Below are positions 1 to 5,468 of a stretch of 5,887 nucleotides of DNA, piece after piece. A program made the translations under genes and the position numbers. The stretch is taken from assembly GCA_036676195.1 (NCBI GenBank), contig JAKFDK010000094.1, positions 1 to 5,887 on the forward strand, written 5' to 3'. This DNA comes from JAKFDK01 sp036676195 (GTDB lineage: Bacteria > Bacillota > Sulfobacillia > Symbiobacteriales > ZC4RG38). Position 1 is the first letter of the stretch. The number at the start of each line of letters is the position of its first letter. The notes below the pieces were generated by a model. That model was given only the letters and a program-made list of their open reading frames with translations. It did no database searches and was not told where the DNA came from.

Positions 1-1
1 C

Positions 2-574
2 TTGTATGAAGTCTTTCTGGACGGGCAAATTATTTATACCGACGACAGCTTCAATTTCCTGATTGTCGAAGGGCGCCTCGTCGATCCCAAGAACAAACGG
101 GATCTGACAGCGGAGCGCATGGACGAATTGACGCGGGTTGATTTCGCCTCTCTCCCGCTGGATAAGGCGATCAAGGTTGTGAAGGGAAACGGCAGTCGCA
201 AGCTGGTTGTGTTTTCCGATCCGGATTGTCCTTACTGCAAGAAGCTGGAGCAGAAGGATCTGGTGGGCATTACGGACGTTACTATCTATACCTTCCTCTA
301 CCCCCTGGAGTCGCTGCATCCCGATGCCGCAAACAAGTCGCGCGCCATCTGGTGCGCGCCAGACAGAAGCAAGGCCTGGCAGGAGTGGATATTGAGCGGT
401 CAGTTGCCCAAGGGTACTGCTTCATGCGATACGCCAATCGATGACGTGGCCGAAGAGTACCGCCAGGACTTCTACCCCGGGTGGTACGGCCTCCCACCGG
501 GTACCATGCTGGAGGTGGAGGTCTACATCGGCGACCAGTTCATCGGTGAATCGCTTGTGCAGATAGCCCCGTAG
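2..574 (+). CDS. dsbC: DsbC-type thiol:disulfide isomerase, 5'-partial, with a non-DsbC tail
   Basis: DsbC proteins are periplasmic disulfide isomerases that shuffle wrong disulfides in exported proteins and are kept reduced by DsbD. The reading frame is already open at the left edge, so the signal peptide and the first part of the N-terminal dimerisation domain lie outside; residues 1-45 (LYEV, then IIYTDDSFNFLIVEGRL) match the end of that domain. The thioredoxin-like domain follows, with the active site CPYC at residues 76-79 inside VVFSDPDCPYCKKLE, then the DsbC-typical TFLYPLESLHPDAA. Cys118 (AIWCAP) and Cys142 (SCDTP) fit the second, structural disulfide. The wording is closest to betaproteobacterial DsbC as I remember it. 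After CDTPI (about base 440) the family pattern stops: the expected Gly-Thr-cisPro loop and the C-terminal helix are missing, and 43 unrelated residues run to the stop at 572-574. The product is probably inactive. Family certain; function of this copy doubtful. Confidence 0.85.
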   Translation: MYEVFLDGQIIYTDDSFNFLIVEGRLVDPKNKRDLTAERMDELTRVDFASLPLDKAIKVVKGNGSRKLVVFSDPDCPYCKKLEQKDLVGITDVTIYTFLYPLESLHPDAANKSRAIWCAPDRSKAWQEWILSGQLPKGTASCDTPIDDVAEEYRQDFYPGWYGLPPGTMLEVEVYIGDQFIGESLVQIAP

Positions 575-625
575 AGTCCGGTTCGGCGCCACTGAGAGAC
601 GCCCGTCCCCGACCAGTAATCGCCT

Positions 626-655
626 TTGACTCAGAAGTGGCAAAGGAATGACAAT
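626..655 (+). promoter_or_regulatory. Possible sigma-70 promoter of the recombinase operon
   Basis: TTGACT at 626-631 matches the -35 consensus at five of six bases. GACAAT at 650-655 matches -10 at four of six, with an 18-base spacer. Transcription would start near 662, at the foot of the 661-695 hairpin, which makes the upstream ATG at 648 unusable and supports the ATG at 708. Only sequence resemblance supports this. Confidence 0.3.
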
Positions 656-660
656 AACCT

Positions 661-695
661 CATCTGAAATATATAGCGTTCCGCTATATCAGATG
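661..695 (+). repeat. Bulged inverted repeat at the left end of the recombinase element
   Basis: The left arm is CATCTGA (661-667) plus TATAGCG (672-678), with four extra bases AATA (668-671) between them. The right arm is CGCTATATCAGATG (682-695). The loop is TTC. All 14 pairs are perfect, so the structure is one long hairpin with a single asymmetric 4-base bulge. It lies between the possible promoter and the ribosome binding site of the first recombinase gene. It could be an RNA leader structure limiting recombinase synthesis or part of the recombination site; the sequence does not decide between these. Confidence 0.7.
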
Positions 696-701
696 GGGGG
701 A
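695..701 (+). promoter_or_regulatory. Ribosome binding site that decides the tnpA start
   Basis: The purine run GGGGGGA ends six bases before the ATG at 708. The alternative ATG at 648 has AAAGGA directly against it with no spacing, and the ATG at 693 has only hairpin sequence upstream. The run begins on the last base of the 661-695 hairpin, so folding of that hairpin could affect ribosome access. Confidence 0.55.
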
Positions 702-707
702 TGGAAG

Positions 708-2075
708 ATGGGACGAAGAGCCGGGGGATTCCGGGTCGTGAACCGTCCTGAGGGCGTACCTACAAGCAGGTACGCCCTCGTTGTCGTGGACGGGATGGGG
801 ATGCCGCATCTGTCGCTGACAGAGTTCCACCAACGGCTTCGGGGTGAATTGACGGATGGAGCAGCACGGTCGTACCTGAATGCGTTGTTGCCGTACTTCA
901 CGTACCTGGATGCGGATAGCTGGAGGCAGCGGCGAGGCGACCGGTGGGACGGAACCCCCGAAGCGGTGCGGGAGTCGGTTCGGGATTACCTCATGCAGCG
1001 ACTGGGATGCAAGGTGCGGCGGGATGGGACCTGTGAGGTGGTGCACCTGACAGCCCAGAGCCCAAGCACGGTCCGGGTGTTTCTGTCAGCTTTGAAGCGG
1101 TTCTACAGCCTGGTGATCCGCACGCGATGGTACCAGCACGAGAACCCCCTCGCCGATCCGGTTGCACAGATGCTGCTGGTGGTAAGCCGGGAGGCGGAGC
1201 GGGCAGCCGGCGGTCGGCCACGGATGCCCCAGGAGAGCGGCGTGGAAGAGCCGCGGCGCCGCCGGCCTGCAGAGAACTACTTCCGGCTGGTCGGGGAGGA
1301 CTGGGTGCCGGAACCGATCGATGACCCGAGCCTGCCCGGACGGCTGCTGGCGGGAGCGAAGCAGGCTAGACTGAGCCTGCGGGACCAGATCGTGGTGCGG
1401 ATCGCCTTTGAGTCAGGAGCCCGGATCTCGGAGGTGCTGGGCCTAACGGTGGGGGACTGGCGCGCCCGCCACTGTAACCAAGAGGCCACCGCTTTCAGCA
1501 AGGGGAGCCGGGGACGCCGGGTAAAGTTCCTGCGGTTTAGTCCCGAGACAGCGAAGCTGCTGCACCGGTATGTGGGCGGAGATCGGAAGGCCCTGGACCC
1601 GCAGCAGCGCAGCTTGGAACACCTGGCGGACAGCAACCCGCTCTTCCTGTCGGCCCGGCGGCAGCCGTATGGCTACAAGGCGTTCATCCCCCACTGGCAG
1701 GCGTTGTGCCAGGCGGCCGGAGTTGAACTGAACGTCCACAGCCTGCGGCACTTCTACGTCAGCCAGGCGATGCGGCTGATCTACGAGACTTCCGCTACCC
1801 AGGCGGAGGTGCAGCGCCGGCAGGAGGAGTTGGTGCGGTACATGGCCTGGCGGAGCCCCGCCACGCTGGAGGCGTATGAGCACTACTTCCAAGCCAAGCG
1901 GCACACCGAGATTCAGGACCAGTTCCATGCGCGGATCTACGCCGCCGATGCCCACTACAAGCGCCAGCAACCCGGTGCAGCACAAGCGGCAGGGGCTGGC
2001 CGTCTCGGGAGTCCACAGGCTTCCCAGAACGGCTGGGAGAGCCTCCTGGCACTGGGGGGTGAGCGCGATGAGTAA
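708..2075 (+). CDS. Tyrosine recombinase, TnpA-like first recombinase
   Basis: This is a site-specific tyrosine recombinase (phage integrase fold), which cuts and rejoins DNA through a covalent 3'-phosphotyrosine. From the ATG at 708 it is 455 aa. Residues about 30-150 hold the N-terminal SAM-like core-binding domain (LSLTEFHQRLRG, SYLNALLPYFTYLD, then VRVFLSALKRFYSLV). A basic Arg-rich linker lies at about 165-185. The catalytic domain from about 215 shows Arg239 in SGARISEVLGL, candidate Lys265 in FSKGSRGRRVKF, His344-x-x-Arg347 in VHSLRHFYVS, and nucleophile Tyr390 in ATLEAYEHYF. The residue nine before Tyr390, usually His, is Trp381. I chose 708 over the longer frame from 648 because of the ribosome binding site at 695-701 and a possible promoter whose start point would lie after 648. 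The stop overlaps the next start by 8 bases. Family very sure; the TnpA label rests on the neighbours. Confidence 0.9.
   Translation: MGRRAGGFRVVNRPEGVPTSRYALVVVDGMGMPHLSLTEFHQRLRGELTDGAARSYLNALLPYFTYLDADSWRQRRGDRWDGTPEAVRESVRDYLMQRLGCKVRRDGTCEVVHLTAQSPSTVRVFLSALKRFYSLVIRTRWYQHENPLADPVAQMLLVVSREAERAAGGRPRMPQESGVEEPRRRRPAENYFRLVGEDWVPEPIDDPSLPGRLLAGAKQARLSLRDQIVVRIAFESGARISEVLGLTVGDWRARHCNQEATAFSKGSRGRRVKFLRFSPETAKLLHRYVGGDRKALDPQQRSLEHLADSNPLFLSARRQPYGYKAFIPHWQALCQAAGVELNVHSLRHFYVSQAMRLIYETSATQAEVQRRQEELVRYMAWRSPATLEAYEHYFQAKRHTEIQDQFHARIYAADAHYKRQQPGAAQAAGAGRLGSPQASQNGWESLLALGGERDE
750..779 (+). repeat. Perfect 12-bp hairpin inside the start of tnpA
   Basis: GAGGGCGTACCT (750-761) and AGGTACGCCCTC (768-779) are exact inverse complements around the loop ACAAGC. 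The hairpin lies within codons 15-24 of the first recombinase. Its arm resembles the arm of the hairpin after the third gene: GTACGCCCTCG here and GTACCCTCGG at 4756-4765. It may be a recombinase or regulator binding site, or a brake on translation. Confidence 0.75.
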
Positions 2076-4233
2076 GATTCCGACTCCTAGCAACAAACGG
2101 CAGCAAGCGTGGTCCTGGCAGCGGCTAGAGGAGCTGGTATCCGCCGAGGTTCTGGCGGCCCCGCGGGTCGATTGGGAACGGGTAGACAGTCGGTGCATTC
2201 GCTACCTGGTCCAGAGGGTGACTGGTTTCCCCTGGCTGGACCATCTAGCCTTCCTCACCGCAGTGCTGACCTCGTATGCTGGGCTGGATGCCAGGACAGT
2301 GCTGGCCCACCTGCAGAACTTGCACCCGCGTTGGCGGACGCTCTTCCCTGCCTATGGCCTGGGGAGCGTTGGGGACTGGTGGCCTGCGGAGCACATTCCA
2401 CGTTACCTGAGGGATTCCCGGTTTGAGGACACCCTCCACACCCGGCAGGAATTCCTGAGCCGGTACGTCTCAGCGGCAGCCCACACCCAGGCTTACATAA
2501 GGGCGCTCCCGGCCCCGGAAGATGGTGCGTACCGACACTGGGCACTGCGGCCGCTCCCCCATGAATTACACCGCCAGCTCTCCCGTCGCAATGAGTTGAG
2601 CGAGGCTGCGAAGCGGCGGCGCAAGGCGGAGACCGATGTGATGACCCCGCAGTTCGCTCGAATTCGGGGGGAGGGGCACCTGCGCTGGAATGCACTGCAC
2701 CGTTTGCAGTTGAAGTTTCAGGAGGCTGTTTCCCTGGTGGAGTCCGGACGGGAGGCATTGCCGTTGGCGATCTCGTATGAGGAGTGGGACGGCCTGCAGC
2801 GCCTGCATTTCGTGCTATGGGATCGGCCCACCTTCGTATTGGCGCATGCCGAGCAATACTGTGCAGCCACGGTGCAGCACGTCCGGGCCAGGGTGAGCAG
2901 TTTTCAGCCGGACCACAACCATTACTTCCTGGAGTTCAAACAAATCGAGTACTTGCGGGGCGCGATTCCGGAACCTGACGAGTTCCTTTGGTTTGGAGAC
3001 CTGCTCAAGAACGGGTTGCTGGGGATGGCCCCGCGCCACGGCGATCCAGAAGAGGTGAAACGGAAACAGGAGTACCTTCGCTCCTGGGGATATGGGGAGG
3101 GCAACAAAAAAGCCAGGCCGTTTGCAAGTCAGGTTGCGGGACTGCTGACCTGGCCAAAGGCACAGTCCATGTTCATGACCGAAGCCCAGCAACGGGCGGA
3201 GGGCCTTCTGGTGCCAGTGGAGCCACTCTTCGCAGCCGCCACCTTCGGTCTGGCGGCACTGGACATCTTCACAACCACGGGAGCGCGCATGAACGAGCTC
3301 ATGCAGGTCAGCCTGACCCCGGAGTGCCTTCACACCCTAGTTGTTGAGGGTGTCCAGCGGCTGGTTCTGCACATGGTTCCCAAGGGTTCGGACAAGCTGG
3401 CTGATTACTTCGTTGGTCCCGAAACCCAGCGCAACCTGGAGAAGGTTGCCCGTATGCTCCGGGAGCACTACAGCCTCAAAGCGGGAGAGCCAGTTCCGGC
3501 AGTACGCTTCGATCCGGAGAATGGCCGCGCTCACCGGTTTCCCGCCCGCCCCTACCTGTTTCAGTTCAGTGGCCGGCATCTGCCCGACAAAGCTATTACC
3601 GCCTGCCTGCGCTTCCTCTGCCATGGCATGGTGTTCCAAACTCTCGAAGGTCAGGTCGTCACCCTGAAGGCCCACTTGGCCAGGCATATGTTTGCGACTC
3701 ACGCTCGCCATGTGGAGCAGGTTCCACTCGACGTGTTGTCCGTCATGATGCACCAGAAGGACCCGGGTGTGACAGGTTACTACGCCGCTCCCACCAGAGG
3801 GCAGGTAGTGACAGCCGCTGACGCCCTGCTCGACCGCTTTGCCACTCACCTGGGGAACGTCGAGGATGCCCTTGTACGTTCGCCTGCTGATCTGCGGCGC
3901 CAGTGGAACGAAGCCCGCCAGAAGGTTGGCACCCTTGCCCGCGTGGTCGGCGGCCACTGCACCTGCCATGCGGTCTGTCCGGTCTCATTTGCCTGCACGG
4001 GCTGCGCCCACAAGGTGCCTGACCCGGCTCGCCGCCAAGAGGTGGTCCAGCAGAAGGAGTGGGCGCTGGTCCGACTGCAACAGGCCGAAACGGCCCGGTT
4101 GGGGCCGGAGGCCACCAAGATGCGTGCCCTGATCCAACGCTGCGACGCCGAGCTGACCGAGATGGCGCTCATGGAGCACTACCAGGAGGATGAGAAGCAT
4201 GAGCCACGACTCCGAGTCGAACCCCGCCCCTGA
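2068..4233 (+). CDS. Large tyrosine recombinase, TnpB-like, with C-terminal Cys/His cluster
   Basis: This is the second recombinase of the trio, 721 aa from the ATG at 2068, which overlaps the previous stop (ATGAGTAA) and has a G-rich ribosome binding site (GGGGGGTGAG) just upstream. An open frame runs further 5' to 1876, but that part only shadows the first gene. Residues 1 to about 380 form a long region that I do not recognise, with a basic stretch near 190-200 (AAKRRRKAE). The catalytic domain shows Arg407 in TTGARMNELM, candidate Lys439 in VPKGSDKLADYF, His536-x-x-Arg539 in LKAHLARHMFATHA, His562, and Tyr571 nine residues later in HQKDPGVTGYY. All catalytic positions are kept, including the His replaced in the first recombinase. 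Residues 631-648 hold Cys631, Cys633, His634, Cys637, Cys643, Cys646 and His648, a probable metal site. A charged, probably helical tail follows. In Tn554, TnpA and TnpB are both needed for transposition, which fits two intact catalytic domains here. Confidence 0.9.
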   Translation: MSKIPTPSNKRQQAWSWQRLEELVSAEVLAAPRVDWERVDSRCIRYLVQRVTGFPWLDHLAFLTAVLTSYAGLDARTVLAHLQNLHPRWRTLFPAYGLGSVGDWWPAEHIPRYLRDSRFEDTLHTRQEFLSRYVSAAAHTQAYIRALPAPEDGAYRHWALRPLPHELHRQLSRRNELSEAAKRRRKAETDVMTPQFARIRGEGHLRWNALHRLQLKFQEAVSLVESGREALPLAISYEEWDGLQRLHFVLWDRPTFVLAHAEQYCAATVQHVRARVSSFQPDHNHYFLEFKQIEYLRGAIPEPDEFLWFGDLLKNGLLGMAPRHGDPEEVKRKQEYLRSWGYGEGNKKARPFASQVAGLLTWPKAQSMFMTEAQQRAEGLLVPVEPLFAAATFGLAALDIFTTTGARMNELMQVSLTPECLHTLVVEGVQRLVLHMVPKGSDKLADYFVGPETQRNLEKVARMLREHYSLKAGEPVPAVRFDPENGRAHRFPARPYLFQFSGRHLPDKAITACLRFLCHGMVFQTLEGQVVTLKAHLARHMFATHARHVEQVPLDVLSVMMHQKDPGVTGYYAAPTRGQVVTAADALLDRFATHLGNVEDALVRSPADLRRQWNEARQKVGTLARVVGGHCTCHAVCPVSFACTGCAHKVPDPARRQEVVQQKEWALVRLQQAETARLGPEATKMRALIQRCDAELTEMALMEHYQEDEKHEPRLRVEPRP
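3958..4011 (+). other. Cys/His cluster of TnpB, probable zinc site
   Basis: Five cysteines and two histidines fall within 18 residues (631-648): C-T-C-H, then C three residues on, then C-T-G-C-A-H. It lies about 60 residues after the nucleophile Tyr571 and just before the helical tail. I recall similar CxxC clusters at the end of TnpB-like recombinases. Metal binding and a role in DNA or partner contact are inferred. Confidence 0.55.
4184..4189 (+). promoter_or_regulatory. Ribosome binding site of tnpC inside the end of tnpB
   Basis: AGGAGG lies nine bases before the ATG at 4199 and directly against the ATG at 4190. Normal spacing therefore picks 4199. It is embedded in tnpB coding sequence, so translation of the two genes is probably coupled. 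Confidence 0.75.
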
Positions 4234-4750
4234 GCAGCGCCGCCCGTGGTTGCATGCGCAGCACGCTGCGAAACGCCAGCGAACGGTGGCGCTGGTCAAG
4301 GCGGCTGTGGACCGTCTGGTGCAGGAGAATCAAGCCGTGACCATTGAGGCGATCTCACGCCTGACCCGAGAACTGGACCCCCGGGGAAAGGGGGTTCAGA
4401 AGTCGGGCGTACTACAGAATGCCGAAGCCCACGCCTATTACCGCCAGCACAGTGCGACCTACCGCTCTTCCCGGAGCTGGAGAGACCGGAAGCCTGCTCG
4501 CATACCGGTCCAAGCCGGCGGACCGCCTCAGGTGAAACTTGACCGAGATGTTGACCGCGTCCGCAGGCGCTACCGTCTCTTCTCCAAGGCAGAACTGGTG
4601 GAGCGCCTTGTGGCAACCGAGCAGGTATATGCGGCGGCCCAGCAACAAGTGGCCCGTCTCCAGTTTGAACTTGCGGAGGTCCGTCGGGAACTCCACGAGC
4701 CTGTCCTCTTGCCGCCCCAGCCGCCCCACAACCGACGCCGCCCGAACTAA
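4199..4750 (+). CDS. TnpC-like accessory protein (DUF6262-type), coiled-coil C-terminus
   Basis: This 183-aa basic protein is the third member of the trio. From the ATG at 4199 it overlaps the end of tnpB by 35 bases. Residues about 15-75 (AAKRQRTVALVKAAVDRLV, then TIEAISRLTRE) look like a small helical, winged-helix-type DNA-binding segment and recall the small proteins annotated DUF6262 beside tyrosine recombinases. Residues 75-105 are rich in Arg, Ser and Tyr. Residues about 130-168 (KAELVERLVATEQVY, then QQQVARLQFELAEVRREL) form a clear amphipathic coiled coil. The end is Pro- and Arg-rich. In Tn554, TnpC is not a recombinase but helps transposition efficiency and orientation, and the same role is inferred here. 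It has no catalytic motif of its own. The family name is from memory; position and architecture are seen. Confidence 0.8.
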   Translation: MSHDSESNPAPEQRRPWLHAQHAAKRQRTVALVKAAVDRLVQENQAVTIEAISRLTRELDPRGKGVQKSGVLQNAEAHAYYRQHSATYRSSRSWRDRKPARIPVQAGGPPQVKLDRDVDRVRRRYRLFSKAELVERLVATEQVYAAAQQQVARLQFELAEVRRELHEPVLLPPQPPHNRRRPN

Positions 4751-4753
4751 CAG

Positions 4754-4785
4754 CAGTACCCTCGGTGTCACCACCGAGGGTACTG
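4754..4785 (+). terminator. 14-bp hairpin after tnpC, possible terminator or element-end site
   Basis: CAGTACCCTCGGTG (4754-4767) pairs perfectly with CACCGAGGGTACTG (4772-4785) around the loop TCAC, three bases after the tnpC stop. The stem is strong and sits between convergent genes. Only TCATTTG follows, and there is no T tract on the other strand either, so it is not a classic intrinsic terminator. The arm partly repeats the hairpin at 750-779, so a protein-binding role is equally possible. Confidence 0.55.
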
Positions 4786-4801
4786 TCATTTGCCCGCCCC
4801 G

Positions 4802-4895
4802 AATACCGGCCTAAACCGGAGTATTTCATAGAGCAAAGCCGCTCTATGACTGCAGTTGAGCCCAATTGGTGCTCAACAGCTAAAACGCTCGAGCG
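4802..4895. repeat. Four further palindromes in a row at the right end
   Basis: AATACCGG (4802-4809) pairs with CCGG (4816-4819) plus TATT (4822-4825), with a 2-base AG bulge. Directly next, TCATAGAGC (4826-4834) pairs with GCTCTATGA (4841-4849) around a 6-base loop. GTTGAGC (4855-4861) pairs with GCTCAAC (4871-4877), with a CCAATTGG palindrome at its centre. CGCTCGAGCG (4886-4895) is a perfect palindrome. With the 4754-4785 hairpin they take up most of the gap between the trio and the MFS fragment. No gene is seen here. They are candidate recombinase-binding or folded-DNA sites at the right end. Confidence 0.65.
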
Positions 4896-4930
4896 GGGGT
4901 GGGCTTTTGGTTGACAGACACAGCTCCAGT

Positions 4931-5275
4931 TCAAACCTCAAGACCACGGGCCACCTTAGTCAAAAAGGCATTGCCAACCAGTGGGCGCAGGCGGTGGTGC
5001 CAGACCAGGGCCAAGCCTGCGGAGATGATCGATGAGGCCAGAAAGAGTGTGTTCAGGTAGCTCCCTGTAAGCGGGCCGGCCAGGATCGGCGTAACGAAGC
5101 CTGCGAGGCCACCCCCGACGGCGTAAAAGGCGTAAAACGAGTTGCGGTCCTCAGTTGGTGCGAGTCGCAGGTTCAGGGTCTGACTGGCCAGGTGGAGGCC
5201 GCCCTGAGAGATGCCAAGCAGCACATGCGCCGGCGCCTCTTTGGCCAGATCCAGCTCAGCGGGAAACCGATCCAC
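4931..5275 (-). pseudogene. MFS transporter, C-terminal fragment
   Basis: This 114-aa reverse-strand frame is open from a TGA at 5291-5293; the listed start is a GTG at 5273-5275. From about residue 17 it reads as the last third of a major facilitator transporter: a membrane segment (HVLLGISQGGLHLASQTLNL), the loop RLAPTEDRNSFYA, a Gly-rich segment (YAVGGGLAGFVTPILAGPL) and a final one (LNTLFLASSIISAGLALVWH). MFS proteins usually have about 400 residues and 12 helices, so roughly two thirds is missing. Residues 1-15 do not look like transporter sequence, which puts the break near base 5230. The gene converges on the recombinase trio and ends within 40 bases of the last palindrome. Substrate unknown. 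It is a remnant, probably not functional. Confidence 0.7.
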
Positions 5276-5327
5276 CTCGGGGCGGTCCCGTCATGGCACT
5301 TGAGCTCCTCAGGTTGCGAGCTCCGCA

Positions 5328-5356
5328 GCCGTTGGGTGGCTTTCGTCACCCACGGC
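5328..5356 (+). repeat. Hairpin between the MFS and amidohydrolase remnants
   Basis: GCCGT-T-GGGTG (5328-5338) pairs with CACCCACGGC (5347-5356), giving ten pairs with one bulged T and an 8-base loop. No T tract follows on either strand. The stretch 5276-5468 has no recognisable gene; this hairpin and the palindrome at 5404-5415 are its only visible structures. Confidence 0.4.
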
Positions 5357-5403
5357 GCAGGTGAAATGTACAGGAGAACGAAGTTATGTTCAGTTTAATA
5401 CTT

Positions 5404-5415
5404 CTATTCGAATAG
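5404..5415. promoter_or_regulatory. Perfect 12-bp palindrome, operator-like
   Basis: CTATTCGAATAG is a perfect palindrome in an AT-rich patch (about 5380-5420) that stands out from the GC-rich surroundings. It lies 53 bases upstream of the amidohydrolase start. The position suits a repressor operator overlapping a promoter (TTTAAT at 5394-5399 resembles a -10), but I see no matching -35, so the role is inferred. Confidence 0.35.
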
Positions 5416-5468
5416 CTATGTCAACCTGGCCTGCAAAGGCGAACCTATTGCGTTGAGGGGGAAGAGGT

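Larger units (their letters stand above)
661..4895 (+). mobile_element. Tn554-like site-specific element, two tyrosine recombinases plus small third protein
   Basis: Three overlapping same-strand genes encode a recombinase of about 455 aa, a larger recombinase of 721 aa and a 183-aa accessory protein. This is the order and size ranking of tnpA, tnpB and tnpC of Tn554 (361, 630 and 125 aa there). Known Tn554-family elements insert site-specifically, have no terminal inverted repeats and make no target duplication, so the ends cannot be read directly. I set them at the outermost palindromes (left hairpin from 661, last palindrome to 4895). A 7-base direct repeat, AACCTCA at 656-662 and 4934-4940, offers an alternative boundary. 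No resistance or other passenger gene is present between the trio and the ends. The gene trio is firm; the ends are inferred. Confidence 0.6.

Noticed and set aside
590..610. CTGAGA followed by GC-rich sequence, resembling a TPP riboswitch THI box
   Set aside because: The rest of the TPP aptamer (the ACCTGATCTGG and GCGNAGGGA parts) is absent, and the downstream gene is a recombinase. A second CTGAGA near 5204 lies inside the MFS coding remnant.
648..707. Longer tnpA starting at the ATG at 648
   Set aside because: The purines AAAGGA touch the start codon with no spacing, the possible promoter would start transcription after it, and the extra 20 residues are encoded by the 661-695 hairpin. 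The ATG at 708 has a well-placed G-rich site.
1876..2067. Upstream extension of the tnpB frame by 64 codons
   Set aside because: It lies wholly inside tnpA in another frame and is Ser/Thr/Pro-rich without family resemblance. The ATG at 2068 has its own ribosome binding site and the usual stop-start overlap.
1443..2198. 251-residue reverse-strand open frame
   Set aside because: It is antisense to conserved recombinase coding sequence, rich in Arg, Leu, Pro and Gly, with no recognisable motif. Long antisense frames are expected at this GC content.
3332..3353. 7-bp inverted repeat ACACCCT/AGGGTGT inside tnpB
   Set aside because: It is short, lies in conserved coding sequence, and has no partner elsewhere; probably chance.
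3337..3969. 210-residue reverse-strand open frame
   Set aside because: It is antisense to the catalytic domain of tnpB, which is clearly the real gene.
4911..4940. TTGACA at 4911-4916 as a promoter -35
   Set aside because: No -10-like hexamer lies 16-18 bases downstream, and the DNA that follows is the end of an opposite-strand gene remnant.
4921..4960. GTTCAAAC, like a tRNA T-loop, at the right end of the element (a possible tRNA-derived attachment site)
   Set aside because: The flanking bases do not form a 5-bp T stem, and no acceptor, D or anticodon arm can be found.
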